5,802 nucleotides of DNA from Desulfobacteraceae bacterium (GTDB lineage Bacteria; Desulfobacterota; Desulfobacteria; Desulfobacterales; Desulfosalsimonadaceae), in contig SLPT01000215.1 in NCBI GenBank assembly GCA_007131845.1, forward strand, positions 1 to 5,802, read 5' to 3'. The notes under the pieces were generated by a model. That model was not told where the DNA came from, ran no database searches, and saw nothing but the letters and a program-made list of their open reading frames with translations. Positions 1-5,414 of this stretch are shown piece after piece. Numbering within the stretch: position 1 is the stretch's first letter; every line of letters begins with the position of its first letter. Both the position numbers and the translations under genes were made by a program.

Positions 1-204
1 ATCCCCGGCAATGACCCGGTAATCCCCTTCCATACCGCCAAATGGCCGATCATCCCTTCGGTGAAGCCCTGCCGTGGATAGGATCGCAACACGGCGAGCT
101 GCCAGTTCCGGGCCGGAGGCCGCAGGGGTTTTTTCAAAATGCGGGCAGGGCAGATCCGCGATGTGGGATCGCATCGGTTCGGGCATCTGTTCGAGTCGCG
201 CCAT
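1..204 (-). CDS. GrdB-like selenoprotein B family protein (glycine/betaine/sarcosine reductase family), N-terminal fragment
   Basis: Only the first 68 codons are inside the window; the gene continues past the left edge. The start ATG (complement of 202-204) is preceded on the minus strand by AAGGAG about five bases away, a convincing ribosome binding site. The visible protein opens MARLEQMPEP, has a short segment with LPCP (Cys20), a hydrophobic strand RRVAILSTAGLH (about residues 37-48), then RRDDRPF and DYRVIAGD. The pattern of a strand ending in TAGLH, then DRPF, then DYRVI-GD is what I recall from the short proteobacterial proteins annotated as glycine/betaine/sarcosine/D-proline reductase selenoprotein B family. 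True GrdB carries a selenocysteine or cysteine active site, but that region is not visible here, so whether this is a reductase is unknown. Reading frame, start and ribosome site are secure; the family call is from motif memory and is moderate. Confidence 0.7.
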   Translation of the reverse strand, partial: MARLEQMPEPMRSHIADLPCPHFEKTPAASGPELAARRVAILSTAGLHRRDDRPFGGMEGDYRVIAGD

Positions 205-230
205 ACGTTTCTCCTTTTTGCTTTGGACGT

Positions 231-254
231 ATAAACAATTACGGAATTGTATAT
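231..254. promoter_or_regulatory. Inverted repeat upstream of the GrdB-like gene (operator or small hairpin)
   Basis: ACAATT (235-240) and AATTGT (245-250) are perfect 6-bp inverted arms around ACGG. After one mismatch, three more symmetric pairs (231-233 with 252-254) extend the palindrome to 24 bp. It lies about 27-50 bp before the minus-strand start at 204, where a core promoter or operator would be expected. No regulator can be named. The right arm touches the 5-bp direct repeat that borders the palindromic element at 256-398. Confidence 0.4.
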
Positions 255-255
255 T
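251..255. repeat. Left copy of putative 5-bp target-site duplication (ATATT)
   Basis: ATATT immediately precedes the first base of the palindromic element and is repeated directly after its last base. The match is exact and abuts the terminal inverted repeats. A 5-bp match in AT-rich DNA could be chance. Confidence 0.45.
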
Positions 256-398
256 AGTGCCCGAACGAAAACCAGGATTTTTCGTCAAGATCAAGGACGG
301 CGAAGATTTTAACCGCAGGAATACTTGGCGTATTTTGAGGATTAAAATTTGAGCCGGACGCAGAGATTGGCGAAAAAGACGGTTTTTGTTCAGGCACT
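256..398. mobile_element. MITE-like palindromic element, 143 bp, non-coding
   Basis: The ends are imperfect terminal inverted repeats: 256-288 begins AGTGCCCGAAC, and the reverse complement of 367-398 begins AGTGCCTGAAC. The two arms share AGTGCC, GAAC, AAAACC, TTTTTCG and CAA, with two substitutions in the first 18 bases and a one-base length difference further in. Inside are a second pair of arms, ATTTTAA (306-312) with TTAAAAT (342-348), and AATAC (320-324) with GTATT (330-334), around a TTGGC loop. The terminal and internal arms are centred on the same point, near base 327, so the element could fold as one long interrupted hairpin. The pentamer ATATT sits directly outside each end (251-255 and 399-403), as expected of a target-site duplication, although the sequence is AT-rich. 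No transposase or credible protein is encoded. A dispersed structural repeat that does not move is an alternative. Confidence 0.7.
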
Positions 399-403
399 AT
401 ATT
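399..403. repeat. Right copy of putative 5-bp target-site duplication (ATATT)
   Basis: This is the same pentamer in the same orientation as 251-255, directly after the right terminal inverted repeat. It is read as a duplication made on insertion, with the same caveat that the local DNA is AT-rich. Confidence 0.45.
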
Positions 404-424
404 ATATGTGTAAAGACTAAACCA

Positions 425-441
425 TGACAAATGTATTGTCA
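425..441. promoter_or_regulatory. Operator-like inverted repeat TGACAA-N5-TTGTCA
   Basis: The arms TGACAA (425-430) and TTGTCA (436-441) are perfectly complementary around five bases. A compact dyad of this size resembles a dimeric-regulator binding site more than a terminator, since no T-run follows. It is about 145 bp upstream of the -35 box of the dehydrogenase promoter, so any role there would be as a distal or activator site. No regulator is assigned. Confidence 0.3.
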
Positions 442-581
442 AATCCGCCCGGATGCGAAATGCAGGACGATAGGCAGGCATGCTGAGCTGCCAAAAGGAC
501 ATACGATCCGGCAAAAAGCCCCTTCCGGCTCTGCTCGAAACGCATGCTTGAATTCCGATTTGTGCAGGCCGGCTCAAAACA

Positions 582-600
582 GTGTTTACATTTGGAACAC
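582..600. promoter_or_regulatory. Inverted repeat overlapping the -35 box (candidate operator)
   Basis: GTGTT (582-586) and AACAC (596-600) form a perfect 5-bp dyad with a 9-base spacer. It covers the -35 hexamer (585-590) and part of the promoter spacer. A repressor bound here would block RNA polymerase, which would suit substrate-controlled expression of a fatty-acid oxidation gene. The arms are short and the repressor is unknown, so this is only a candidate. Confidence 0.35.
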
Positions 601-613
601 GGCGCTTTATACT
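585..613 (+). promoter_or_regulatory. Sigma-70 promoter for the dehydrogenase-kinase unit
   Basis: TTTACA (585-590) matches the -35 consensus at five of six positions. TATACT (608-613) matches the -10 consensus at five of six, with an optimal 17-bp spacer. Transcription would start near base 620, giving a leader of about 40 nt that contains the AAAGGAG ribosome site at 645-651 before the ATG at 662. It is the best promoter-like match I found upstream of the dehydrogenase. Confidence 0.7.
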
Positions 614-661
614 TTCCTTTATTTCACCCCGGCCCTAACACAACAAAGGAGATCGCTGGCA

Positions 662-1834
662 ATGAAGGCAGAAGAAATCAAAACGGTTGCGGTTGTCGGT
701 GCGGGCGATATGGGACACGGGATTGCCGAGGTGTGCGCACTGGGCGGCGTCGATGTCAATCTCTACGATGTGAAACAGGAATTCGTGGACAAGGGAATGG
801 CGCGCATCCGGCAAAGCCTGGACAAACAGGCATCAAAACAGAAGCTGGACGAGAATGCGGCCAAAGACGCCGCTGCCCGGATCCGGGGATTTACCGTTCT
901 GGGCTATGCGCTGAAAAATGCCGATTTCATGATCGAGGCCGCGCCGGAAAAGCTGGGGCTGAAACAGGAGATCTTCCGGGAAGCCGACGGGGCCGCTCCC
1001 CCCAACACCATTCTGGCCTCCAATACGTCCAACATGAGCATCACCCGGATTGCCGAGGCGACCGGCCGGCCTGAAAAGATCCTGGGTATTCATTTTTTCA
1101 ACCCGGTGATGCTGATGACCCTGGTGGAAGTCATCCGGGGGGAGAAAACGTCCGAAGAGACCATGAATACATGCTATGAATTTATCGGGAGGCTCAAAAA
1201 CTTCCGGGGAAACATGGTGCCGGTGCGGGTGGAAAAGGATACCCCCGGGTTTATCTACAACCGCCTGGGCGCCCCTATCGGCCTGTACATGTCCGAGCTC
1301 CATGAAAAGGGGCTTGCCGACCCGGAAGCGCTGGACGCCAAAGTGCGATCCGTGGGCGCTCCCATGGGGCCTTACGAAATCATGGACTTTACCGGCCTGG
1401 ACGTAAACCTCCACGGCAATGAATACTTCGCGCGCACCCTTTCCCCGGAATTCGAGCCGCGAAGTTGGCTTAAAATCATGGTTTCCGAAGGGCGGCTCGG
1501 AAAGAAAACGGAAAAAGGCATCTATGAATGGCCGGGCGGCGCCCGTCCGAATATCGATATGAACAAGGCCGATCCGGATTTTGACGTAATGGATATTATG
1601 TGCCTGCAGGTCAACGAGGGAACCAAGCTCCTGGAAGAGGGCGTCACCGGCAGCCCGGCAGAAATCGACAAGGCCGTGATCAACGGCGGGGGAGCCGCTA
1701 TCGGCCCGTTTGCCCTGACCAAGGGGATGGGCTGGGACAAGGTGGCCGCGCAGTGCGAGGCCATTTCAAAGCGTCTGGGGATCGAATGGTTCATGCCCAC
1801 CCGGACCCTGAAAGAAGGAAAAATCGATATATAG
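662..1834 (+). CDS. 3-hydroxyacyl-CoA dehydrogenase, stand-alone, with two C-terminal domains (390 aa)
   Basis: It is predicted to catalyse NAD-dependent oxidation of (S)-3-hydroxyacyl-CoA to 3-oxoacyl-CoA, the third step of beta-oxidation, in the cytoplasm. The Rossmann glycine motif VVGAGDMGHG is at residues 11-20. Known catalytic positions of the family are all visible: Ser120 in SNTS, His144 in HFFNP, Glu156 in LVEV, and Asn200 in KDTPGFIYNR. The first 3HCDH C-terminal domain (about 195-290) includes MDFTGLD and ends GKKTEKGIYEW. A second such domain follows (about 308-390) with NEG, EIDKAV and GGGAAIGPFA. At 390 residues it exceeds the usual 280-310-residue single enzyme. It resembles the dehydrogenase half of dehydrogenase/enoyl-CoA hydratase fusions, but stops before any hydratase. 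The frame is open upstream to 431, but conservation begins at 662, where AAAGGAG lies 10 bases ahead. The kinase follows after 37 bp. Exact chain-length preference is unknown. Confidence 0.93.
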   Translation: MKAEEIKTVAVVGAGDMGHGIAEVCALGGVDVNLYDVKQEFVDKGMARIRQSLDKQASKQKLDENAAKDAAARIRGFTVLGYALKNADFMIEAAPEKLGLKQEIFREADGAAPPNTILASNTSNMSITRIAEATGRPEKILGIHFFNPVMLMTLVEVIRGEKTSEETMNTCYEFIGRLKNFRGNMVPVRVEKDTPGFIYNRLGAPIGLYMSELHEKGLADPEALDAKVRSVGAPMGPYEIMDFTGLDVNLHGNEYFARTLSPEFEPRSWLKIMVSEGRLGKKTEKGIYEWPGGARPNIDMNKADPDFDVMDIMCLQVNEGTKLLEEGVTGSPAEIDKAVINGGGAAIGPFALTKGMGWDKVAAQCEAISKRLGIEWFMPTRTLKEGKIDI

Positions 1835-1871
1835 CGGTTTTCACCAGGAACCTTTTCCCACGACGGTGTTC

Positions 1872-4844
1872 ATGAAGCGGCCTTTTTCCAGTTTTGTCCG
1901 GAATATTCTGGTTCTTATGGTTTTTCTCGCGGTTCTTCCGGCGCTGCTGATTATCCTGTATTCCGGCCTGGAAATGCGGCAGGCCGCCCTGGAAGATACA
2001 AAACGGGAAGTCATGACCCTGGCGCGGACCGTGGGAGAAGTTCAACAGGGAATTTCCCTTTCCACCGACCAGATGCTTTCCGCCCTGGCGCAGATGGAGG
2101 CGGTCCGCAGCCGGGACGGAGAGGCCGGCAGCGCAATCTTTCACTCCATCGTCGATGAAAATCCCAGGTACAGCAATATTGTAGCCACAGACATCCACGG
2201 GGATGTTTTTGCATCGGGAAAACCCTTCGAACCGACCAGTCTGGCAGACAGGCCCCACTTTCAGCAGGCCCTGGAGGAAAAGTCCTTTGTCGTGGGCGAA
2301 TACATTCTTACCCGGGTGGGCCAGGAAGTTTCGGGCCTCGTCTTCGCATACGCGGTCACGGACGGGCAGGGAGAGGTTCTTTGCGTACTTTCCACCGCGT
2401 TCAACCTGGACAGTTTTTCTTTCCTCCTGGATGTCGCGGATTTCCCGGAGGATTCTTTCCTGGCTGTGACAGACCGTAACGGCATTCGCCTGTTCTATCA
2501 CCCGCCCCGGGAAACAACCAATCCAATCGGAGAGCCCATCGTCGGGACTGCGTGGGAGACGGCAAAAGGCGCCCGGGAGCCGGGCATTTCCGTCCATACC
2601 GGCTCGGACGGCATGCGGCGGATTTTCGCGTACCAGCCGGTTTCCCTGGAAGAAGGGGGAGAACCCTATGCCTATATCTGGTCGGGGATTCCCGAGGCAG
2701 CCGCGCTGAAGATCGCCAACCGGGTCCTGGTCCGTAATCTGCTTTGGATGCTTCTGGCTGCCAGCATGGCATTTTGCGTCGCATGGCTTGTCGGCGGCCG
2801 GAGACTGCTGGATCCCATTCAACGCCTCACCGGGACAACCCGGGCGTTCGCATCGGGCAATACGGGTGTCCGTACCGGCATGCAGGACGCTCCCGGCGAG
2901 CTGGGTGAACTGGCCGGCGCTTTTGACGACATGGCCGATACGCTGGTAAAAAATCAGCAGCGGCTGCACACCATCGCCGATTACACCTATGACTGGGAGT
3001 ACTGGATCGGCCCGGACGGCGGGCTGTTGTGGATGTCTCCTTCCTGCAAGCGGATGACGGGGCGTCCGGCGTCGGCGTTCATGGCGGACAACGGGCTCAT
3101 CGAGCGGATCGTGCATGAACAGGATAAACCACGATTCAGGGCCCACCTCGAAGAGAGGGATCTGAAAAGACGCGGAGGGCATGTGGATTTCCGCCTCGTC
3201 AACGTATCAGGCAATACGGTCTGGATCGATCACCACTGTATTCCCATTTACGACGAAAACGGCGCTTTTCTCGGGCGTCGGGTCAGCAACCGCGACATCA
3301 CCGAGCGCAAGCGGGTGGAGCAGTCCCTTTCGGAAAGCGAGGCGCAATTTCGTTCGCTGGTGGAGGGGGCCCCGGATGCCATATTCGTGCAGACCGAATT
3401 TTGTTTCGCCTATGTCAACCAGGCGGCAATCGATCTGTTTGGCGCACGTTCAGCGGATCAACTGCTGGGCACCCCGGTGCTGGACCGCTTCCATCCGGAT
3501 TTCCGGAAAGCCGTCGAAAAGCGGATCCGCCAGCTCAATGCCCTGAAGCAGAAGGTTCCGAGGCTGCGCCAGGTGTACCTCCGGCTCGACGGAAGCGAGG
3601 TCCCGGTGGAGGTCTCAGCCGTTCCGGTGACGTTTGAAGGAAAAGACGGTGCCCTGGTTTTTGTCCAGGACGTCACGGAGCGGGAAAAAGTTGAGGCCCG
3701 CCTGCAGCAGGCGCAGAAAATGGAGGCCATCGGCGCGCTGGCCGGCGGAATCGCACATGATTTCAATAATCTTCTCTTTCCCATCATGGGCCTTTCCGAA
3801 ATGCTCCTGGACGATCTGCCGGAAAAAAGCATCGCCCGGGACAATGCCGCTGAAATTTACCGGGCGGCCGGCCGTGCCCGGGACCTGGTCAACCAGATCC
3901 TTAACTTCAGCCGACAGGCGGAGCACAAGAAAATTCCCTTGCGCATCCAGACGGTTCTCAAGGAGGTGCTGAAGCTGTCCCGGGCCACCATTCCCTCGAA
4001 TATCGTCATTCACCAGGATATATCGTCCGATTTGGGGCCGGTGCTGGCGGATCCCACCAATATCCACCAGGTGGTCATGAACCTGGTCACCAATGCCTAC
4101 CATGCCGTGGAGGAAACCGGCGGCGGGATAACCATTGCCCTGCACCGAACGGAACTGGGGCCCGGGGATCTTTCCAATGCAGGGCTCGCCCCCGGCGCTT
4201 ACGCCCTTATCACCGTGTCTGACACCGGCTGCGGCATTCCCCCGGAGATCCGCCCCCGGATTTTCGAGCCGTATTTTACCACCAAAGACCAGGAAAAGGG
4301 TACAGGGCTAGGTCTTTCCGTGGTATACGGCATTGTTCGGGAGCATGGCGGCGATATCCGGGTCTACAGCGAGCCCGGCCGGGGCTCCGCTTTCCGGGCA
4401 TACCTGCCGCTCATGCAGGGCGCGGTTGCGGATGAAACGGTAGATACCCCTACCGTCTATCCTTCGGGGACGGAGCGGATTCTTTTGGTGGATGACGAGG
4501 AGCCCATTGTACGCCTGGAAACGCAGATGCTGGAGCGTCTCGGGTATCGGGTGGCGGCTTATACCCGCAGCGAACATGCCCTGGAGGCGTTTGAGGCTGA
4601 TCCGGAGGCCTTCGACCTGGTGATCACGGACATGGCCATGCCGTCCATGACCGGAATCCGGCTGGCGCAGCGTTTGGCCGCTATCCGGCCGGACGTGCCG
4701 GTGATCCTGTCCACCGGTTTCAGCGATGCAATGACCCGGGAGGAACTTGCAAAAAGCGGCATCCGGGAGATCCTCCACAAGCCCGTAACCCGGGGCGACC
4801 TGGCAAACACGATCCGGCGGGTTTTGGATAAACGGCAAGAATAA
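1872..4844 (+). CDS. Membrane hybrid sensor histidine kinase: Cache-HAMP-PAS-PAS-HisKA-HATPase-REC (990 aa)
   Basis: This is an inner-membrane sensor kinase with its own receiver. Domains by residue: transmembrane helix 11-31; extracytoplasmic dCache-like sensor about 32-288 (DIHGDVFASG, ADRPHF near 125-130, second lobe from about 193); transmembrane helix about 289-308; HAMP about 309-362; PAS about 365-480 ending DITERK; PAS about 487-606 ending DVTERE; HisKA with phosphoacceptor His629 in GGIAHDFNNLL; ATPase with N box Asn737/Asn741, DTGCGIP (784-790), IFEPYFTTK, and GTGLGLSVV (810-818). The C-terminal receiver (868-985) has Asp874/Asp875, phosphoacceptor Asp920, Thr948 and Lys970, all canonical. 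No HPt or DNA-binding domain is present. The start is uncertain: ATG 1872 or GTG 1866, both with only a weak AGGAA at 1846-1850. The gene lies 37 bp after the dehydrogenase without an evident promoter, so co-transcription is likely. Cache domains commonly bind small organic ligands; the ligand here is unknown. Confidence 0.93.
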   Translation: MKRPFSSFVRNILVLMVFLAVLPALLIILYSGLEMRQAALEDTKREVMTLARTVGEVQQGISLSTDQMLSALAQMEAVRSRDGEAGSAIFHSIVDENPRYSNIVATDIHGDVFASGKPFEPTSLADRPHFQQALEEKSFVVGEYILTRVGQEVSGLVFAYAVTDGQGEVLCVLSTAFNLDSFSFLLDVADFPEDSFLAVTDRNGIRLFYHPPRETTNPIGEPIVGTAWETAKGAREPGISVHTGSDGMRRIFAYQPVSLEEGGEPYAYIWSGIPEAAALKIANRVLVRNLLWMLLAASMAFCVAWLVGGRRLLDPIQRLTGTTRAFASGNTGVRTGMQDAPGELGELAGAFDDMADTLVKNQQRLHTIADYTYDWEYWIGPDGGLLWMSPSCKRMTGRPASAFMADNGLIERIVHEQDKPRFRAHLEERDLKRRGGHVDFRLVNVSGNTVWIDHHCIPIYDENGAFLGRRVSNRDITERKRVEQSLSESEAQFRSLVEGAPDAIFVQTEFCFAYVNQAAIDLFGARSADQLLGTPVLDRFHPDFRKAVEKRIRQLNALKQKVPRLRQVYLRLDGSEVPVEVSAVPVTFEGKDGALVFVQDVTEREKVEARLQQAQKMEAIGALAGGIAHDFNNLLFPIMGLSEMLLDDLPEKSIARDNAAEIYRAAGRARDLVNQILNFSRQAEHKKIPLRIQTVLKEVLKLSRATIPSNIVIHQDISSDLGPVLADPTNIHQVVMNLVTNAYHAVEETGGGITIALHRTELGPGDLSNAGLAPGAYALITVSDTGCGIPPEIRPRIFEPYFTTKDQEKGTGLGLSVVYGIVREHGGDIRVYSEPGRGSAFRAYLPLMQGAVADETVDTPTVYPSGTERILLVDDEEPIVRLETQMLERLGYRVAAYTRSEHALEAFEADPEAFDLVITDMAMPSMTGIRLAQRLAAIRPDVPVILSTGFSDAMTREELAKSGIREILHKPVTRGDLANTIRRVLDKRQE

Positions 4845-4856
4845 AAAGGGTTATAT

Positions 4857-4899
4857 AATAAAAAAGGGTGCTTTCAATGAGAAAGCACCCTTTTTTATT
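4857..4899. terminator. Strong bidirectional intrinsic terminator between convergent genes
   Basis: A perfect 15-bp stem pairs 4861-4875 with 4881-4895 around the loop AATGA, and the A/T flanks extend pairing to 4857 and 4899. The core GGGTGCTTTC is followed by a T-run on the plus strand, and the mirrored A-run gives a T-run on the minus strand. It starts 12 bases after the kinase stop and about 38 bases past the cold-shock gene stop, so it should end both transcripts. Confidence 0.92.
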
Positions 4900-4900
4900 T

Positions 4901-4916
4901 TGCAAATTTTTTTGCA
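4901..4916. repeat. Short perfect inverted repeat TGCAAA-N4-TTTGCA
   Basis: Six-base arms (4901-4906 and 4911-4916) flank TTTT directly beside the main terminator, in the 3' untranslated region of the minus-strand cold-shock transcript. It may add to 3'-end structure. It is weak in pairing energy and may be incidental. Confidence 0.35.
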
Positions 4917-4937
4917 GCAACCGGTTTAAGCCGGTCG

Positions 4938-5138
4938 TTAGACCACGGTGACGTTAGCCGCTGCCGGGCCTTTTTGCCCCTGCGTGACTTCAAAATTCAC
5001 CTTGTCGCCCTCGCTCAACGATTTGAAACCGTTCGAGTTGATGGCGGAAAAATGAACAAACACGTCCGGTCCGTCTTCCTGCTCGATAAAACCAAAACCC
5101 TTGCTGTCGTTGAACCACTTTACTGTTCCGTTTTTCAT
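4938..5138 (-). CDS. Cold-shock protein, CspA family (66 aa)
   Basis: This is a single cold-shock domain protein that binds single-stranded RNA/DNA in the cytoplasm and typically acts as an RNA chaperone. It opens [10 protein letters not shown], carries the RNP1 motif KGFGFI (residues 13-18) and RNP2 motif VFVHF (26-30), and ends [10 protein letters not shown], which is standard for the family; 66 residues is the normal length. The start is fixed by a near-ideal AAAGGAGG (complement of 5148-5155) nine bases before the ATG. The frame is open further upstream, but those codons precede the ribosome site and do not resemble cold-shock proteins. The gene converges on the kinase and shares the terminator at 4857-4899. 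Its own promoter and long leader lie upstream. Which paralogue it is, and whether it is cold-inducible, cannot be decided here. Confidence 0.97.
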   Translation of the reverse strand: MKNGTVKWFNDSKGFGFIEQEDGPDVFVHFSAINSNGFKSLSEGDKVNFEVTQGQKGPAAANVTVV

Positions 5139-5259
5139 GTAGCCGATCCTCCTTTCCTGCGAATTTCTCATGGTCTCAATACCGGAGGCAGCCATTTTAC
5201 AAAACGGATTCTTCCCTCGCTGAAACCGACCCGGCAACCAAGCCGTGTCTTTACTGATT
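5139..5259 (-). promoter_or_regulatory. Long 5' leader of the cold-shock transcript
   Basis: If transcription starts about seven bases after the -10 box at 5266-5271, the mRNA has an untranslated leader of roughly 120 nt. Long structured leaders are known for CspA-type mRNAs, where they control stability and translation with temperature. One small hairpin is visible: the complement of 5192-5207 reads CCGTTT-TGTA-AAATGG, a 6-bp stem (one G-U) with a four-base loop. I did not recognise a canonical cold box. Confidence 0.45.
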
Positions 5260-5265
5260 GTCAAA

Positions 5266-5293
5266 ACTATACATTGTTTTTTCGGAAATGCAA
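5266..5293 (-). promoter_or_regulatory. Sigma-70 promoter for the cold-shock gene
   Basis: On the minus strand, TTGCAT (complement of 5288-5293) and TATAGT (complement of 5266-5271) form -35 and -10 boxes with a 16-bp spacer in an AT-rich setting. It is the best promoter match upstream of the cold-shock gene, which has a clear ribosome site but no closer promoter. Confidence 0.6.
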
Positions 5294-5300
5294 GGAAAAA

Positions 5301-5331
5301 ATTGAAGTTGGTAAATAAAATATTCTTCAAT
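5301..5331. promoter_or_regulatory. Inverted repeat ATTGAAG-N17-CTTCAAT in the divergent intergenic region
   Basis: Perfect 7-bp arms (5301-5307 and 5325-5331) flank an AT-rich 17-base centre. It lies just upstream of the cold-shock -35 box and about 84 bp ahead of the transporter start. It could be an operator with two half-sites, or the AT-rich centre could hold a promoter for the transporter; neither is proven. Confidence 0.35.
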
Positions 5332-5340
5332 GCTGCCTGC

Positions 5341-5367
5341 TTTTACTGTCCAGGTAAAAACTCCTGG
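5341..5367. promoter_or_regulatory. Two overlapping inverted repeats ahead of the transporter gene
   Basis: TTTTAC (5341-5346) and GTAAAA (5354-5359) are perfect arms around seven bases. Overlapping them, CCAGG (5350-5354) pairs with CCTGG (5363-5367) around eight bases. The two dyads are mutually exclusive as hairpins. Position 50-75 bp before the transporter start suits an operator or leader structure. Arms this short can arise by chance. Confidence 0.3.
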
Positions 5368-5414
5368 GAAAAAGTCTTTGCGTGCCGGCAGGAAACGCCT
5401 ATCTTTAATGCATT

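Noticed and set aside
225..256. Promoter for the GrdB-like gene using TATACG or TAATAT as the -10 box
   Set aside because: No acceptable -35 box at 16-18 bp spacing was found for either, so no promoter is annotated despite the good ribosome site.
473..492. GGCAG-N10-CTGCC inverted repeat as a terminator
   Set aside because: No T-run follows on either strand and the loop is long, so it is probably incidental.
254..577. A 107-codon open frame on the minus strand across the palindromic element
   Set aside because: It is translated largely from the repeat and intergenic DNA, with no ribosome site and no family resemblance; it is likely the type of spurious hypothetical that repeats generate.
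431..661. In-frame upstream extension of the dehydrogenase by 77 codons from ATG 431
   Set aside because: The extension has no recognisable protein character, crosses the promoter at 585-613, and lacks a ribosome site, whereas ATG 662 has AAAGGAG and begins the conserved Rossmann fold.
1791..3182. A 463-codon open frame on the minus strand opposite the dehydrogenase end and kinase start
   Set aside because: It lies opposite two genes with unmistakable domains, and its composition (rich in Arg, Gly, Pro, His and Cys, no motifs) is typical of an antisense frame in GC-rich coding DNA.
5139..5330. Longer start for the cold-shock protein adding 64 residues
   Set aside because: The extension passes through the putative promoter and the AAAGGAGG ribosome site, and the family begins at the MKNGTVKW start.
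5378..5405. TTGCGT-16-TATCTT as a promoter for the transporter
   Set aside because: The match is weak and would start transcription almost at the ATG, requiring a leaderless message; kept only as a possibility.
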